From Albula goreensis (lineage: Eukaryota > Chordata > Actinopteri > Albuliformes > Albulidae): a stretch of 64,000 bases of DNA. Both the position numbers and the translations under genes were made by a program. This document shows, in pieces, positions 12,392 through 25,800 of this stretch. Under the pieces are notes generated by a model. That model saw only the letters and a list, made by a program, of their open reading frames with translations, was not told where the DNA came from and did no database searches. The stretch covers positions 9,814,684-9,878,683 of the forward strand of contig CM040746.1 in assembly GCA_022829145.1 (NCBI GenBank). The letters run 5' to 3'. The stretch's first letter is position 1. The number at the start of each line of letters is the position of its first letter.

Positions 12392-15300
12392 AAAAATTTT
12401 AAATAATGTTTATATAGTACAATTAATTTTTCAGTGAAAACAATGGCTTACATAGACAATTGATTAAACAATGCAACTCTGGTGAGAAAAAAGGATGTAC
12501 CTACATATGTGTCGTAGCAGTTAATACGTTGCAACAACAGTTCCTCGTGTGAAATTCAGACCGATCCATGCGTTAAGTAACGCATAAGGGTGTGAAGCTG
12601 TAAATGTAATTTGCACAGAAATGTGTGTTTGCTTGGGGGTTGAATGAGTGCAGTAAAACAGGGCAACTGTTGGTAGTGTGGGTAAGGTAAAAGGCATAAC
12701 TCCCACAGTTAGAGGCACACACTACCCGCACTTACTTACACACCCATAAAACAGGAGCAGAGAGTGGTGACATATGAACTCAGGGATCACCCCTCCCTCA
12801 TTTGCTCTGTAACTTTATAAACAGAATGGCAAGATTTACTTTTATGGCCAAAATGCTTATACTTTCACTGCCATGTATATTCATGGCTTGAATCATTATG
12901 CAACACCATTTTCAAACTACAGGGTGTTGTATATCGCCATAACTGATAAACGTCAGGATAAGTCAAGTGGGCTTTTAGCCGAGGCTAATGGGTACAGTTA
13001 GGGTACCGTTGATGTGCATTTCGGCTGCCTCCCACACCGTAACCCAGCTTGCCCTTTCCGTGGGAGACATCCGCCGGCCCGCCATCTTCTCCATGCTCGG
13101 TGGCGGCATGTCTCCATGGCGATGCCACTACACCCATGCAGTGGTCTGCACGCCCACAGGGTGACCTTTCCCTCCCGACGACGACCTTGCTAAATTCAGC
13201 CGCGATCGCACCAAGACCGCCACCGCTCACGCGCAATGCTTGGAATAAAGCCCCAGCTTGACCCCGTGCTGGATGCTAATTACACAGAGGCAGCTTAAAC
13301 ACAACAGCAGATAATCCAACATTACAGAAATCTGTGATAATACAGAAACCCAAGAAGACGAAGGACTACATGACAACTTTCCAAGGTGTACAGGAGAGCC
13401 AAACACCATTGGAGTGTATAAGTGTAGGCTTGACACAGTGATGGATACTGTAGATGAATTACGGCCTGGATGAGCAGACTGAGTTGTTTTCATCAGGATT
13501 TATTTTTGTTTTCTCATGTTCTTAAGACTGGCCATATACAGGTGTGCCAACATTGCTATTATTGTGTTGTTACATATGAACCACTGGGTAACTACTGTGG
13601 AACAAAGCTGTTTTTTTAATTACACAGTCATACATCCATGTAACAAGGATGATATCACTGTCTGTACGAGTGTTTTAAAAATAGCCATATGATAACTACA
13701 GAGTACAGAGTGTAATTACCCAAACTGTCATTTTTTACGTACACGTTACCCGTGATCAAAAAGGGTTAATTGTCGAGCGTTTATCGAATAATATTTTTGA
13801 GAAATGGACATGCATAAATTAACAAACATATGAAAAAGGCATATTCTCATTTATATGATATCAGAGTCATTTTTCTACTCCCTATGACTGTTTTCCCTTC
13901 TCTCCTTTTTTATCATCAATCAGACATAACATAAAAGCTGAGCCTTTTTAAGTACTTTGGGAGCAAACTTTTTTCATTATTAGATTTTTTTCTTTTCTTT
14001 TGCCTTTAATGAATAAACATTAGTGAGGAATGAAGCGGGACACAGAAGCTAGGTGTCATGTGTGCTGTTTAAATGAAGATGAGGTGGGATCTTCCCTCCC
14101 GGAGCGTTCTGTGGTGATTCATGAGCAGCAGTAGGTAGGCTCTTTTGTTGGAAGTAGAAAAGGAGCCTGTGGGAGGACAATAAAGAAGACTGAGAAGTCA
14201 CTTCATTCCACGTAGCTGCTAAACGGAAGCGAGGGTGGACATTAAGAAGTGTAAATATGGTGTCAGTTTGACAAATGCGTACGGCGTGAATGGGGGGTTA
14301 CCACGGCTACCCACATTTAGGCCTATGAAAAAGGGGTGCTGTGCGGTTACCAGGCCCATCTATCCTGCTGAGTACCTCTGTAGGTTTTTTTTGTTTTGTT
14401 TTACTACCTCTTTTAACAAACTGCCTCGCGCCTTTATCTCACGATAAAGCTTTACGCAAGATGCGGACCTCTTCCTTCAAAGAAGATTACTGCGCGCAAA
14501 TCACTTTGGAGTTATTCTCGCTCCTCTGTGTTGTTTCCAAGCATCACTCGAGGACTGGGAGGCCTCCGAGACCCCAGTGCTTTTTACGGATCGACCCCAT
14601 CGGTCGTCATGCGCCCGTGCGTGATGTATCGTTTTAATTTGCCCAGTGTTTTTTTGTTTCACTTTTTTTTCCTTTTTTTTTTCGAAAGCGAGCCAAAATG
14701 AACTTGTGAATTCTGGATGCCTCCCGTTCTTTCTCTACAGAGATCAGGCCTGTACAGCTCAATGCCAACACAGCTGTGTTTAACAGCGTGTAACTAAACT
14801 CTAATCTATACAGCTGCGTTGCCATATAAAACATAATGGGAGAGCATAGGAGAACGCTACCCTCGGCTATCCGTGTGGAACAACATCGGCACAAAGACAC
14901 AGCTAAACCCCAACGGTACAATTAGAACGTTTTATATGACTAGAATTATGCCAACATACCGCTAGCAAAGACAGGATCTGAAAAGGCCACGCCTGATTAG
15001 ATACGGCTCGAATGTTTTTTATATACTATTCATGTCTTTGCCACTATACTCCTCTGTACTGTCTGTTCTGGGCTCTTGCAGTTTTAAGGCTTCGGGTCAG
15101 GAAATATTAGATGGAAAAAAAGGCTAAGGGATAAACAGAAATGAGAAATAACCACAGCTGTCTGTGTGCCCATTGTGCAAGCACTAGTCTTCTGGTCTCA
15201 ATTCAGAAGGTTTTACTACATATTTACAGAACTCCAGAAATATTATCATACCGATTTAAATAATGATTAATGTTGTGGTTTATTTCATAAAGTCACTGCC

Positions 15301-16525
15301 ATAGCAAATACCAGTGTTCTCTTCTTATTTCTAATTCAATTCCTTTGCTTGCCTAGGGCAAGATCAGAATGTCTCTTCAATAATATTTACATCAAGCATA
15401 AATTAAGGACTAGATTCAAACTACTTTTACTCTAAATTTTGACATGTTAATTTTGGTGATTGTTAAACATGCCAATCTGTGTTTGTGAAGAGACAAATGA
15501 GCATGCATTTAATTGTTGGTTATTAAAGATGCATGTTGACTGAATTCTGGCCCACATCTCTGAAAGAAGGAACTGGTCGCTGGAGACTATACAGTCTTCA
15601 AGATACTGAACCGGACTTGCCCTCCGGATGAACTCACAAGCTGTTACTGTGTGTCATGGGCGCCAACACCATGGAACCTATCAATCAAAGAGACACCATA
15701 ATGTAAGCTCTGCATAATTAAATCACTGTATCCAAGCTCTGCATAATAACATGTAATAAACTGCACTATATACCACAATAAATAGCATTAAATAATATCA
15801 ATACAAGGGTTACAGATCATGAAAAATTATAAATATACTGGATAAACATATTACTGGATTGTTAATCAAAATAATTATCATGCAATAACTTTTGAAGGGT
15901 CCATCCAGGTATTCAAACATTGTGTATGTTAGGTAGATAAAGAGTAGACAAATGTCAACACAGAGAATCTAAGCTTTCAACATTCAAAAACTATTTAATA
16001 TTTGGTTTGATTTAATGTTGGAGCACAACATAAGCGAGGACTTCATATCGTCCTGACTGTGCATTGCATTCATAGATTCATTTCCTTATGTGTGAGTTAA
16101 GTTATTTTTAAGACAAGAAGACAGAGATCTGCTATATTAAATGCATGCACAAATGGATCCATTTAACTTCAGGCACAAACATTCCATCAAATGCCCCTAA
16201 TGCATTAGACAGTGTTATGACTGATCTTAAATATGAATATCTATGTGGATTGAATGTCTCCTTTCACTGCAGTGAATGTGCTATATGTTAAAGTGATACA
16301 TCTGTTGTTTGATGGTAAATCTCACTCCACAGCTGTGCCAGTTTCTCATTGGTCTGATAGTTCATCTGTTTCCTCTTTACCCATGTTATGATTGGTCCAG
16401 GTGATGTAGTCAAATTCCTTAGCCTCCTAAGAAAGCTTTGATGTGAGCACTTCTGGACCTGCAAATTTCTATGGATCTTTCATTTAATTAGTTATTTCTT
16501 TAGTCATCATATATTATTTCTGCAG

Positions 16526-16562
16526 TGTGATGACACAATGGAAGGGGAAACTACAGAGCGAG
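16526..16562 (+). other. Exon-like segment (possible pseudo-exon), 37 nt
   Basis: TATTATTTCTGCAG precedes 37 bases ending GAGCGAG, then GTAAAAAC. Two of the three frames are open through it. The peptide is not recognised. The acceptor tract is fair and the donor moderate. It is most likely chance. Confidence 0.08.
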
Positions 16563-17089
16563 GTAAAAACTCTAAAATCACAGGGATGCCCCAACTCAGT
16601 CTCGCAGAGTTACACCGAACACACATCTTCCAAAAAGCAACCTCCATTCAGGACAACCCTATCCATCACTGACACTCTGAAGTCTAACTGTTACCCTCGG
16701 GGCATCAATATAGTACACCTGTCAAAGTCCCCAACAGTCCAACAATCCTTCACTCCGAATGCTAGAGTTGCTGTCAATGTCAGACTGCATTCTAGCCCTT
16801 TATGGGCGTAACACTTTTCCATTAGGACTGAGCTTGAATTTTCTTATACATTTTTCTGTTTATCACCAAGCTTTCTTGTACCTTTATAGCAGAAATTACT
16901 ATATTTGTATGTTGTTGGTGGATTGTCCATTGTCAGTGTACATTTTTAATGTCACACATGAATCAAGGGCCTCAAGGGATGGTAAAGATCTACTGATGAT
17001 GATTTTTCCACTTGACATTGCAGTTGGATTCATTTCTGTTCAGTGCAGAGAAAAAAAAACAGTTAAATGAGAATGGATACCCAGAAAAG

Positions 17090-17350
17090 GTGCTGATTAA
17101 TGATCCAACAGGCCGAGTCCAAGAAAAAGATTAAAATCGCACACTTCTCTGCAAGCAATTAAAATATATTGTAAGGTCACCGGCATTTTTTCGTCTTCAT
17201 CAGGCTGCAGTCAGTCTGTTGGACGCAGCTGGATGCATGGTTCCTGAAGCTGAAATGAATTTAATTCTCATGAAATCGACTTATTCCGCCTGATTTTTTA
17301 CTTTCAGCAATTCAGGTTAAAGGTCGGCTCCAGCCAGACTTACTCTCTCA
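17090..17350. promoter_or_regulatory. Candidate conserved non-coding element
   Basis: A non-repetitive block with TTAATGATCC, GCAATTAAAATATATTG, GAATTTAATTCTC and AAGGTCGGCTCC words and no open frame. The composition resembles that of other enhancer candidates in the window. Weak, compositional evidence. Confidence 0.22.
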
Positions 17351-18350
17351 TTTTTCTCAATGATGAACTCAACACAGAGAGAGGTAACATGGGAGTTAAT
17401 GGAGGTCCGTTGGTCAGTAACTTTACGAAAATGATAGCTATATCACATCTGTAGCATGCTATTAAGTATGTCCCAGGAATTGTGGAATAGTTTAAGTGTA
17501 AAGAAGAAAGTCAGGAAATTTTCCTTAACGGCATGTTAACGTGTAGTATTTCTTCACGTCATTTTATTCCATTTTCACGCTAGATGCAATATTTAGCTGA
17601 GAAATTTTAGAATGAGTCAATTGGTCCCTTCAATACGTTGCCAAAACAGCAGTGGCTTATCTTGGAATCAAACCAATAACCTCTCATTTGCCCCAGTTAT
17701 CTTACCAATACCCTCCACTGCAATCCTGAATCCTCCAAGAAGCTCAGCCCATACCGGTATCAGAATAACACAACAGGAGCAGGACAATGGATCCCCATGA
17801 TTAAATGGGGTTGAGACACTTAAGTCTGTTATCTGTCCAAATGAATAAAAGATGGTCTTCTTGTGAAGGTGTCACCTTTGGATCACATTAGAGACCCGAG
17901 TAGGAACATTATCTCCTTTTTAATGTTCTAATTTTTCAGGTTTTTGAGTTTCTGTCACCTTCAAGGGCAAATCATTTATATAACATTCCAGTCTCTGAAA
18001 AGTTAAGGTGCACCATTCGAACACCACTAATTAGTTTGTACTGTAATTCTTATGGTCTTAAATATCTGTGTTACATAAAGCCTAAGCCTTCTCTGAGAAC
18101 TTTAACATTTTGAATACCACACATTAAAATTATGTATCCCTGTCAGGAAAAAAAATGTAATGCATAGTGGCAAAAGAAGTCAAGAAATAGGAAACAGATA
18201 AAGACAGACCTTGCAGCCTTGCTATGGGATCTCTTCATTATGAATCAGCTTGACATCTTGTTTGCACAGACATGGAAATGCATTAAACAGGTAGGAACAA
18301 GAAGCAAACAGCCTTGTACCCCCGTCCCAATACTTAGCAATTAATTCTGA

Positions 18351-18387
18351 CTAGCATTGTTGCATATACCCTATGCAACAATGCTAG
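18351..18387. other. Perfect 16-bp inverted repeat with 5-nt loop
   Basis: CTAGCATTGTTGCATA (18351-18366) is followed by TACCC and by its exact reverse complement (18372-18387). The eight bases CTAGCATT recur once more at 18392-18399. No flanking polymerase III signals or transposon termini are visible. It could be a small hairpin, a remnant of a palindromic element or a template-switch product. Confidence 0.95.
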
Positions 18388-20180
18388 GACCCTAGCATTA
18401 GTCTGTTCATACCTGTTTTGTGGTGGCATTGCTGCACCTCTGTGATATGTTGTGGAGTCTCATAATGAAAGGTAAATTAAATATCATAATAACTCAAAGA
18501 GCCCTCTCACTCCCTTATAGCCTTCTTTGAAATTGAGGAGCAACAATTTAGGAACTCCATTATTACAAAGTGGGCAATATGTAAATATCTGTGATGGAAA
18601 AGTGGTTTTAGGGAATATTATTAAAATGTATAATATTTGCCACAATTTTGTCATAATGTTTTATTACTTCATCAGAAAATGTCATTACTAGTAATAAATG
18701 TAACTGATGAAATTGCACACATTGTTTCAAAGATATTGCACAATTGTTTTAAAGTAATCTAGGCTTGTCTTTTTATTGGTTTAATCTATCTAAGTAATCC
18801 TGATTATAAGTAATTAGTTACTATCAAACCCTGTACATAGAGGGAAAGTGTGGGGGGGGTGGCTGTGCTGATACCTAATCACTGGGGGCAGGGAATGGAG
18901 AAAGCAAAGAGGGAGAGAGGAGACAGAGAGAGACAAAACAGAGGGAGAAAGAGAGAGAGAGAGAGACAGACTGTGTTGGCTTATTTTAGAGTAATGCACT
19001 TAAAGTCATTCCTGTATATTCCCTGTAGAGAAGCTCTGGTACAGAGTCAGGTAATTGAAATCCAATGGAAGATATCGATCCCCTTTAAAAGCAAACGACA
19101 TGATCCAGACGAGCTGAAAGCTGAAGGGTGGTAATTCTAGTCATTTCGGTCAGCGGAGACCCCATTCCGCATTCATCCCGCCTTCCCTATCCCTTGTCCC
19201 GTCATTCTGGAATGCTGCGCATGCCTGAGTCGTTTTCCGTTTTCCTTTTTTTCCTGTTGTGTGGATTATGAAAACAATCCTGTATTAATATCATCCTTTG
19301 CCTGACCTTCTCAGATATATATTTTTCCCATCATGATATTGTCTGCCTAGGGAAAGAAAAACTACCTTTTTCTACCTTTTAACTGCATTTTTTAGTTTGA
19401 CGTATAAAGAGATGAGTAGAATAGCTTACATCATCAGCTGTGTACTGTCAATATTTCATGGCTGTGTGACTAATAAAGATTATTCAAAACACAACATGAC
19501 TAATACCTGTCTAATATAATGCAATGTAATGCAATAGTGAAACAATCATTCTTGCTGGCTGCTTGTTGATCCTGTTGAGGCACTGCTCCTGTAGGTAGAT
19601 GGAAATACAACATTATTTTAAGTAGTAGATGTCTTCTCAGACGTGTCTTAGAACTCATATGGTCTGCAGAGATCCTCTAGGTACCTCTTAACATCTGGAG
19701 ACACCACTTACTGTAGTATCTAGACATTGTTCAGATTCCCATAGAGTGATCTACAGAATTGTAGCATATTTGATATGTGCCTACACTCAGTATATTTCGT
19801 GTTTCAGGGTAAGGTTTATGACATTGAACGACGCTTCTGCCACCAGGCTTATAGCAAATAGAGGTAGAGGCCTGGTCCACGACACCCGGGAGACCGGATC
19901 AATCCGCCTTGCCAAGGTGATCCATTCAAACAAACAGCCATGCCTGCGTGCTTTGGGCCTGTGCCTTCCCCCCCACCAACGACGCTCTATCGATTTCACG
20001 TTAAGCTCCATCACAAGTGGATTTCAACACCCATTATCTCCTGCAGACCACAGAGGGCGAAACGGCCCGCGCTTCTCTCATTAGCCCAGAGTCACTCATC
20101 CCCCTCATCAATACTCCAATTTGAGGGGGAAACCCAGGGCCATTTCCTGGAACATCCACGGGCTATGGCCAGATGAGGAA
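18388..20180. other. Unique DNA with a GA-rich tract, no gene seen
   Basis: 18898-18968 is a purine-rich AGAG/GGGAGA tract; its complement gives the Ser/Leu-rich minus-strand frame at 18814-18999. 19830-20165 is GC/CpG-richer and includes CACAGAGGGCGAA (20049-20061), which resembles the core of a CTCF site. The frames at 19746-20084 are on overlapping strands and are not recognised. Confidence 0.4.
18898..18968. repeat. GA-rich simple sequence
   Basis: About 70 bases of almost pure purine (GAGAGAGG, GAGAGAGAC, GAGAGAGAGAGAGAGAC). Simple repeat. Confidence 0.9.
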
Positions 20181-20440
20181 CATAAGCAATGTCCTCTGTA
20201 ACTCACACAAATTAGAATTTTGACAAAATAAACCCTCCTTTTGTTTCCCTCCTTTTTGTCAAATTCTAAATGCCCTTTTTCTACAAGATCAATATTCTTC
20301 TATCAGTTGTACATTGCTATTTATTCTGCGTGGCAAAAATTAGAATTGATAAGCCTTTGAAATGAATCGCACTTTAATACACTGTGATCTTCGGGCAGGA
20401 GGTTAGATGGATTGATGGTATTATAATTAGGTGTACAGTG
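20181..20440. promoter_or_regulatory. Candidate conserved non-coding element with near-perfect stem
   Basis: Non-repetitive block containing an inverted repeat: TTAGAATTTTGACAAAA (20212-20228) against TTTTTGTCAAATTCTAA (20253-20269), which pair over 16 bases with one bulged T. A third AAATTAGAATTGATAA word sits at 20337-20352. No open frame. It fits either a regulatory element with repeated binding sites or a structured RNA. Confidence 0.3.
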
Positions 20441-20538
20441 TGTGCTGTCTCCTTAATCTTGTCTTTCATTCCCCTTGTAGTTTAAAATGGAGAATCTGAG
20501 GAGCTCATTCTTCTCATTTTCTTTTTTCTCTTTCTCAG

Positions 20539-20588
20539 ACCAAAGGCTACATTCATTCCTCTACCATTGAAAAGTTCTGATAATGAAG
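20539..20588 (+). other. Exon-like segment with strong splice signals, 50 nt
   Basis: Upstream is an AG-free pyrimidine tract (20499-20535: TCATTTTCTTTTTTCTCTTTC) ending in TCAG; downstream is GAAG|GTAAGG. Only one frame is open: one base, then 16 codons beginning PKATFIPLPLKSSDNE, leaving one base over. It sits directly beside a candidate conserved block, which raises its interest. The peptide is not recognised and no partner exon was identified. Entry needs a phase-2 intron and exit is phase 1, so it is not a symmetric cassette. Chance pseudo-exon remains likely. Confidence 0.22.
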
Positions 20589-20989
20589 GTAAGGGCATGG
20601 AAAAAAAGGTTGGTTCCTGAGAAACTAATTTTAGATCTAATTTAGCATTTTGATTTATTTGACAAAGTGCAAGTACACTCCTCTGATTAATTTGTAGCTA
20701 ACGTTGAAGAATTACATTTCAGATATAATTTATCTCAATTTTTACGTTGCGTTGCTCGTCTGTGCAGTATTTGTAGATGGCTGGAACGGAAGGTCCCGAT
20801 TTTCGCTCTGCCGATTAGGCATCAGACAGCGAAGCTAGTCTGTGCGGTAACACAATCTGTTGTGACCCGCTGAACAAACAATGTTTCTATAATAACTCAT
20901 CCATACCTGCTTACCTTCTCCCAGGACTAAAATCACCTTTAGGCTATTCCCTCCTTTTTTCCTCTCGTTCCCCAGCTGTCAGCATTACT

Positions 20990-21360
20990 GCTTAGCTGTG
21001 GCAGAAGAGAAATGAGAGCCTTTTTCGTGCGACTGATTCAATGAATTAATCGAACCATTAATATGTAACACAAATTTATGCTTGCTAATTATTCCCAAAG
21101 CAGATAGATGGGTCTTAAAATAGGCCCCCTGCTTATTATGCTAACGCACGCGGTTCCCCCCTGATCACACCTCCCGACAAACGCGGCTGCATTCATGACG
21201 TGTCCTGCCAGGATCCGAAAGGCCAGGAGCTGCTCAAATATCAGTGAGCAGCCGTTCAAAGTTTGCTCTCCGTCCCTCCCAATCCCCTGGGCCCTGTAAA
21301 CCCGGACGTTTCGATCGGCTGAAGAATTCAGCAATAAAATCATCAACTGCTAGTGTTGCT
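20990..21360. promoter_or_regulatory. Candidate conserved non-coding element, homeodomain-site rich
   Basis: The stretch contains GATTCAATGAATTAATCGAA, CATTAATATG and GCTAATTATTCCC within about 70 bases, then CpG-bearing unique sequence (CTAACGCACGCGG, CGACAAACGCGG). The clustering of TAAT/ATTA cores in non-repetitive DNA without an open frame suggests an enhancer. No conservation test was possible. Confidence 0.3.
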
Positions 21361-22049
21361 CGAAGCTTTTATTGTGCCAGTTTTAAACAGTACTTCACAC
21401 CTTGCTCAGATAGTTTGAGTGTTACACTGAATTACGATCATTAATTTAAGATTTAAAAAAGATAATTTAACCCCGACAGAGTTTACATAGGTCCATTGGG
21501 GATCAGAGGAACTCAGACAGTGTAAAACATATTCTATTAGAGTTGATGAAGAAGAAACAATTTGGTAATGGCACAATTCCAATGAGGGTAATATCTATGT
21601 ATATTTTGTCATTTGAATTTGTAATGCAAATTACTTGTAATCAGTTACTGCCCAACCAAATATGTTCATGTATAAATACAAAAAAGTCAAATTTTCTCTG
21701 TTAGAGTTTAACACTGAACCCTGAAGTTATTTATCTAGAGCCGCTTGCATTAAAAAAAAACACACCAGCATCCACATGAGTTATATTAGCACTATTGACA
21801 TAGACTAGACTAACCGCACTCATAGATATAGATGCAATATTATTCCAACCTAAGACAGAGATGTTGTTCAGGTCGACATGAATTTAGTCTAAATGCACTC
21901 ATATTTGCTGTTTATTTTGACCACAGTATGGTAAATGGGCGCAGAGAGTTTGGATGTGGTTTTTCGCTCTTATTTTTTCATAGAGAAAGATTGTCTCTCT
22001 CCCAACTGGCAAAGGGATGATTCCTGGAGATTAATAAAGGGAGTTCAGG

Positions 22050-22384
22050 AAGGATCATGTTGCAAACGAGCAGCGGATCTCGCGTAATCATTTTTCCCAC
22101 ATGTATTAAAAATGACTGTGCTAGCTCCAGGGCCTTCAGCTGCGTGCACTCTTGCTCCGTGGGGCTGATTGTGTCTGGGCGAGCTGGCTCATCGTTTTCC
22201 CTTCGTTCATGCCAGAGATTGGGGGCTCAGCGCGCCTGGCCGGACCGGGACTCTGTCCCTGCCAGAGGGGCGGATTTCGAGAGGCAGCTTAAGCCCCCAC
22301 CGCTCCTCTCTGCCCTCCACGGCTTAGCGATCTGACCTCATCTGCTCCTATCTATCATCCAGGGCGTGGGCCTTTGGGCCTCAC
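22050..22384. promoter_or_regulatory. GC/CpG-rich unique block
   Basis: This block retains CpGs (CAGCGCGCCTGGCCGGACCG near 22228) and includes the plus-strand frame 22057-22335 (92 codons), whose product is not recognised and which has no visible domain. It may be a regulatory block or a weak CpG island. No TATA box or initiator could be assigned. Confidence 0.22.
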
Positions 22385-22480
22385 TCCCAACCCTGGAGTG
22401 CCGTAGGGCTGTGCAGGGTTTTGTCCTTACTCAACCACTAATCGGCCAATTAAAAACAGGTTATTATACAATTAACTCGC
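22385..22480 (+). repeat. Possible dispersed fish repeat fragment
   Basis: CACTCCCAACCCTGGAGTGC, then CGTAGGGCTGTGCAGGGTTTTG and CAACCACTAATCGGCCAATTA, follow the layout of a dispersed repeat I recall (aactccagtcctggagggcc, then tgcaggttttg, then aattaa). Diverged and short. The family is not named. Confidence 0.3.
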
Positions 22481-22734
22481 CCCACCTCCTTTCTTAGGTT
22501 TCAACTGGTTTGTGGAATTTAGGTGAAAACAAAACCAAGCATAAATGCAAGCCCTCCAGGACAGGGAGGAAAGAAGACCGCTGGCATAGGCCCGTAGAAG
22601 CACTTGCCAGCTACTTCCTGTTATGCTACCAATTATTCCTCTTCTTCAACATCATTCAAAGGCCATTACATGGGCGCTGTAGCACCACTGAAAGGGGCAG
22701 CCGAGGAGCACCGCATCTGTTTCTGGATCACATG

Positions 22735-22850
22735 CCAACTTCTGCTCTTAATTATTTAATTAGAATGGCTTTTTATGTGGCCTGACATTTTAGCTAAATG
22801 TCTTGATGAGCTCATGAACGACTGCCAAAGACTGTTCTCGCGTCCGCACA
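22735..22850. promoter_or_regulatory. Candidate conserved non-coding element
   Basis: TTAATTATTTAATTAGAATG, then TTTATGTGGCCTGACATTTT and AGCTAAATGTCTTGATGAGC, are compact, repeat-free and rich in homeodomain cores. Strong enhancer-like texture, judged by eye only. Confidence 0.33.
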
Positions 22851-25800
22851 TTAAAAAAAAATCCTGTAGCCTGATCCTAGATTGAACCGGCATTGGTTTA
22901 TGCGGCTAACTGTACTAATTGAGCCACAGTAATTGGATGGAACAAAGCAGCGCCTTAGGCCTGGGACTCCCCCCATTGCTGTGTCTTTTAATGTCTTTCT
23001 GAATGTGGCAGGACCCCAATCTAACAAACTCTGTCTCTTTATGGGCGTCTGGAACATAATCAAAACAAACAAAAGTAGTCTTTTAGAAGGCTAACGCTAT
23101 TCTGTTGTCCTTAAAATGGAAAGAACACATCCCAAAGGATGTGCTTGACTGTATCCAATGTAATGTAAAGCCTGTTTTGTTTGGATAGCATATGTGATTA
23201 CAGAGACTAAGTGCATTTGACTAAATCTTGCTCAGTGTCTCTGTGCGACTGCACATCATTGCAAACCACTCCATAAAATAGCTTGGTAGAAGGAATTAGC
23301 GAACGATGCGCATCAGGCTGTTTTGGGGCTCTGAACAGACAGAGATGAATATGCGGTAGGGGGAAACCAATGGCAACGGCCCAGCCATGGTTGAGTTCCA
23401 GATCCATCCAGTGAACCCGGTCCAAAAACAAAAACGACTCCCTTTCCCCTTAAAATCGCAGAACTGTCTTCTGTCCTCAATGGCAAATCAATGAATTAGT
23501 CATTTAAAAATTCTGTCAACTCCAAAATTACAATTTTTTAAGAAATTGTTTATTTAGAAATAGTAGAATTATGTTTACTACAACTTCTTAGAACAATTAA
23601 TGTGTTAAGGATAAAAGAGTTTTGTTTTCTCATATGTCTGAGCAGAAAATATAACTTGTGATCAAGATCGTTTATTTTGTTCTGCCTTCTTTTTTCAAAG
23701 ACGAAGTCCGTCCCAGCCCTAGTCTCTCTTGGGGTATACGCAAATGAAGTTTATTGTGGTTGTCCAAGCATAGTTTGATATCATGGATAGTTTTCTCTGT
23801 TGCAAGTTAGACATATAGCGAGGTTCAATCAAAAACACTTGCATAACTTTAAGGGCATATCATCAACCACATCATGCTTCAGTGTCTTTAAGGGCTGTTC
23901 TATTTAACATGGAAAGTGTGAATTCCAAATGACATGTTGACTTGTAGCCAATAAGATAAAACATACTCAAGGAAACTGTGGTTATATAAGTATGTTTTGA
24001 TTGAACCAATGTCCTATAAGAGACTAAGGTATGTTTTCATTCGATTACATTTGCCCTGAGAGAAACTGAAGGAAAGTGCAGCTGACTGAATGTAGACCGG
24101 AGGGAATCTCTGAACTTTTGAACATGCAATCTGAACATTGACTAAGTGACTGATTTTGGAGAGAGGGTCATTTAAGGGCTGTGATTCTTTGTGGATCTGC
24201 ACAGAGTTCATAACCAATAATCACATGCGTGTTGGAACACAGAGCTAGAGAACCGGGAGGGATGGGAGGAGACCGTTTGATCCGCTTCAGCAACTCAGAA
24301 CACGCTTCTGCAGGTTCTGGATCTGATCCACCAAACAGCATGATGAGGAAACCAGAGAAGCCCCCATCTCACCCGGCCAATTAATCTGGCCCAACACAGA
24401 AGAAGTTGTTGTCTTGGATAAACACAAGAGGGCAGGTTTCTAATGTTTCTGGATGACCCCCATGAGAAGGTCTCTATTATACTGGTCCTCCTCCACCTCT
24501 CTGCGGAAGGGAACATGGCTCGGTCCAAGTGGGTCAGGGGTAGCTATGTGTCCAACATTTGCTATATGCATGAAGTCATTTCCTGCTACTGCAGTTCAAT
24601 TGTTTCATATGGGGGTCCTGGGGGGGTATGGAGTTCAAAAGGTAGTCTACCTTTTCAGATGTAGGTATAGCTTAAGGTAGGTTTAAATTATTCTTACAGA
24701 CCCTGGTTCAGAGATGTCTGTATTGTAACTTAAGTCACAAAACCACACATCACATCACTAAAACCTACCAATCCACAGTCTCACTACAATGCATTTTATT
24801 CTTTTTCCCTGATTTTGACCGAGAATTTCAGAAATTTGGAATCAATGGTACTTCAGAAATAACTAAGGACTATTTAGAAACTACAATGACTAATTATTGC
24901 ATTGCAGTGGCAGTGTATTGTGCAGTATCTGAATACCACAATGATTTGTACGTTTGCCAATATATTCATAACCAACTCAAACAGGGGACACATAACAGTC
25001 TGAAATGACACAAAAAACAAGGTCATCAACGAGAACCTTCATGAGGTTTCCTACTTCCTTACAACCATCGAAAGCACATAATATCTGCCCATAACTTGTC
25101 CTTCAGCAACTAAATGAGATCACCTTCATTGCTGTGATTTTTTTCTTGTCCTACAGTGCTTCTGTTCAAACAGTATTGTGATGGAAACATTTAGAATTAT
25201 GTTCTCATAACCTTGTTTACCATTTGGTTTCATGATGGCTAGGCTTGTGTGGTCACATTATAACCATATCATGTTTTTGAACATTTTTGGCTCCGAGTTG
25301 CAGGGAGATATTCAAAATCTATAACAGTTATCCACACATGCCATATGATATTTGGTTGAAAATTAATTCTGCTAATGGTAATATGATATTCCCCTTGTTT
25401 ATGACATGAGAAATTTGCATCTGTGGTGTAAAGTTATTCTTTTTTGTTGAAATTGCATCAGGTATGATCAAAGAGTATCTAAATGATGTAACACATGATA
25501 AATGTATGTTTTGAGAGTAAGCCTGTTCACTATGTACAGGGAAAACCTGTCTCTCTCTTTAGGCATGCTGACAGAACTCTCTGGCCTTTCCTTGACAACA
25601 AAAGAATTCTATTTTTATGTTACAAAAATGAGCACTTAATAGTATATAGGGAATAATTTATGATGCCAATTAGAGTCTCTCTATTAATAATTTTCTTAGT
25701 TACACAGCAGTCCACCAGCTGAGCTGTGCAGACATTGCATCAGGGGTGTATGTCTCATGCACAGCAGCAAAGATGCAGCCACCTGAAAACCAAAGGGGGG

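Larger units (their letters stand above)
12392..18350. other. Unique DNA with CpG-retaining patches, no gene seen
   Basis: Three patches stand out by CpG content. 13020-13260 includes CCGCCATCTTCTCCATG, a YY1-like word. 14440-14640 includes several CGCGC words. 17100-17350 is listed separately. A direct repeat AAGCTCTGCATAAT occurs twice about 30 bp apart (15704, 15734). Open frames here are short and unrecognised, and the frames on both strands at 12985-13261 overlap each other. Confidence 0.4.
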
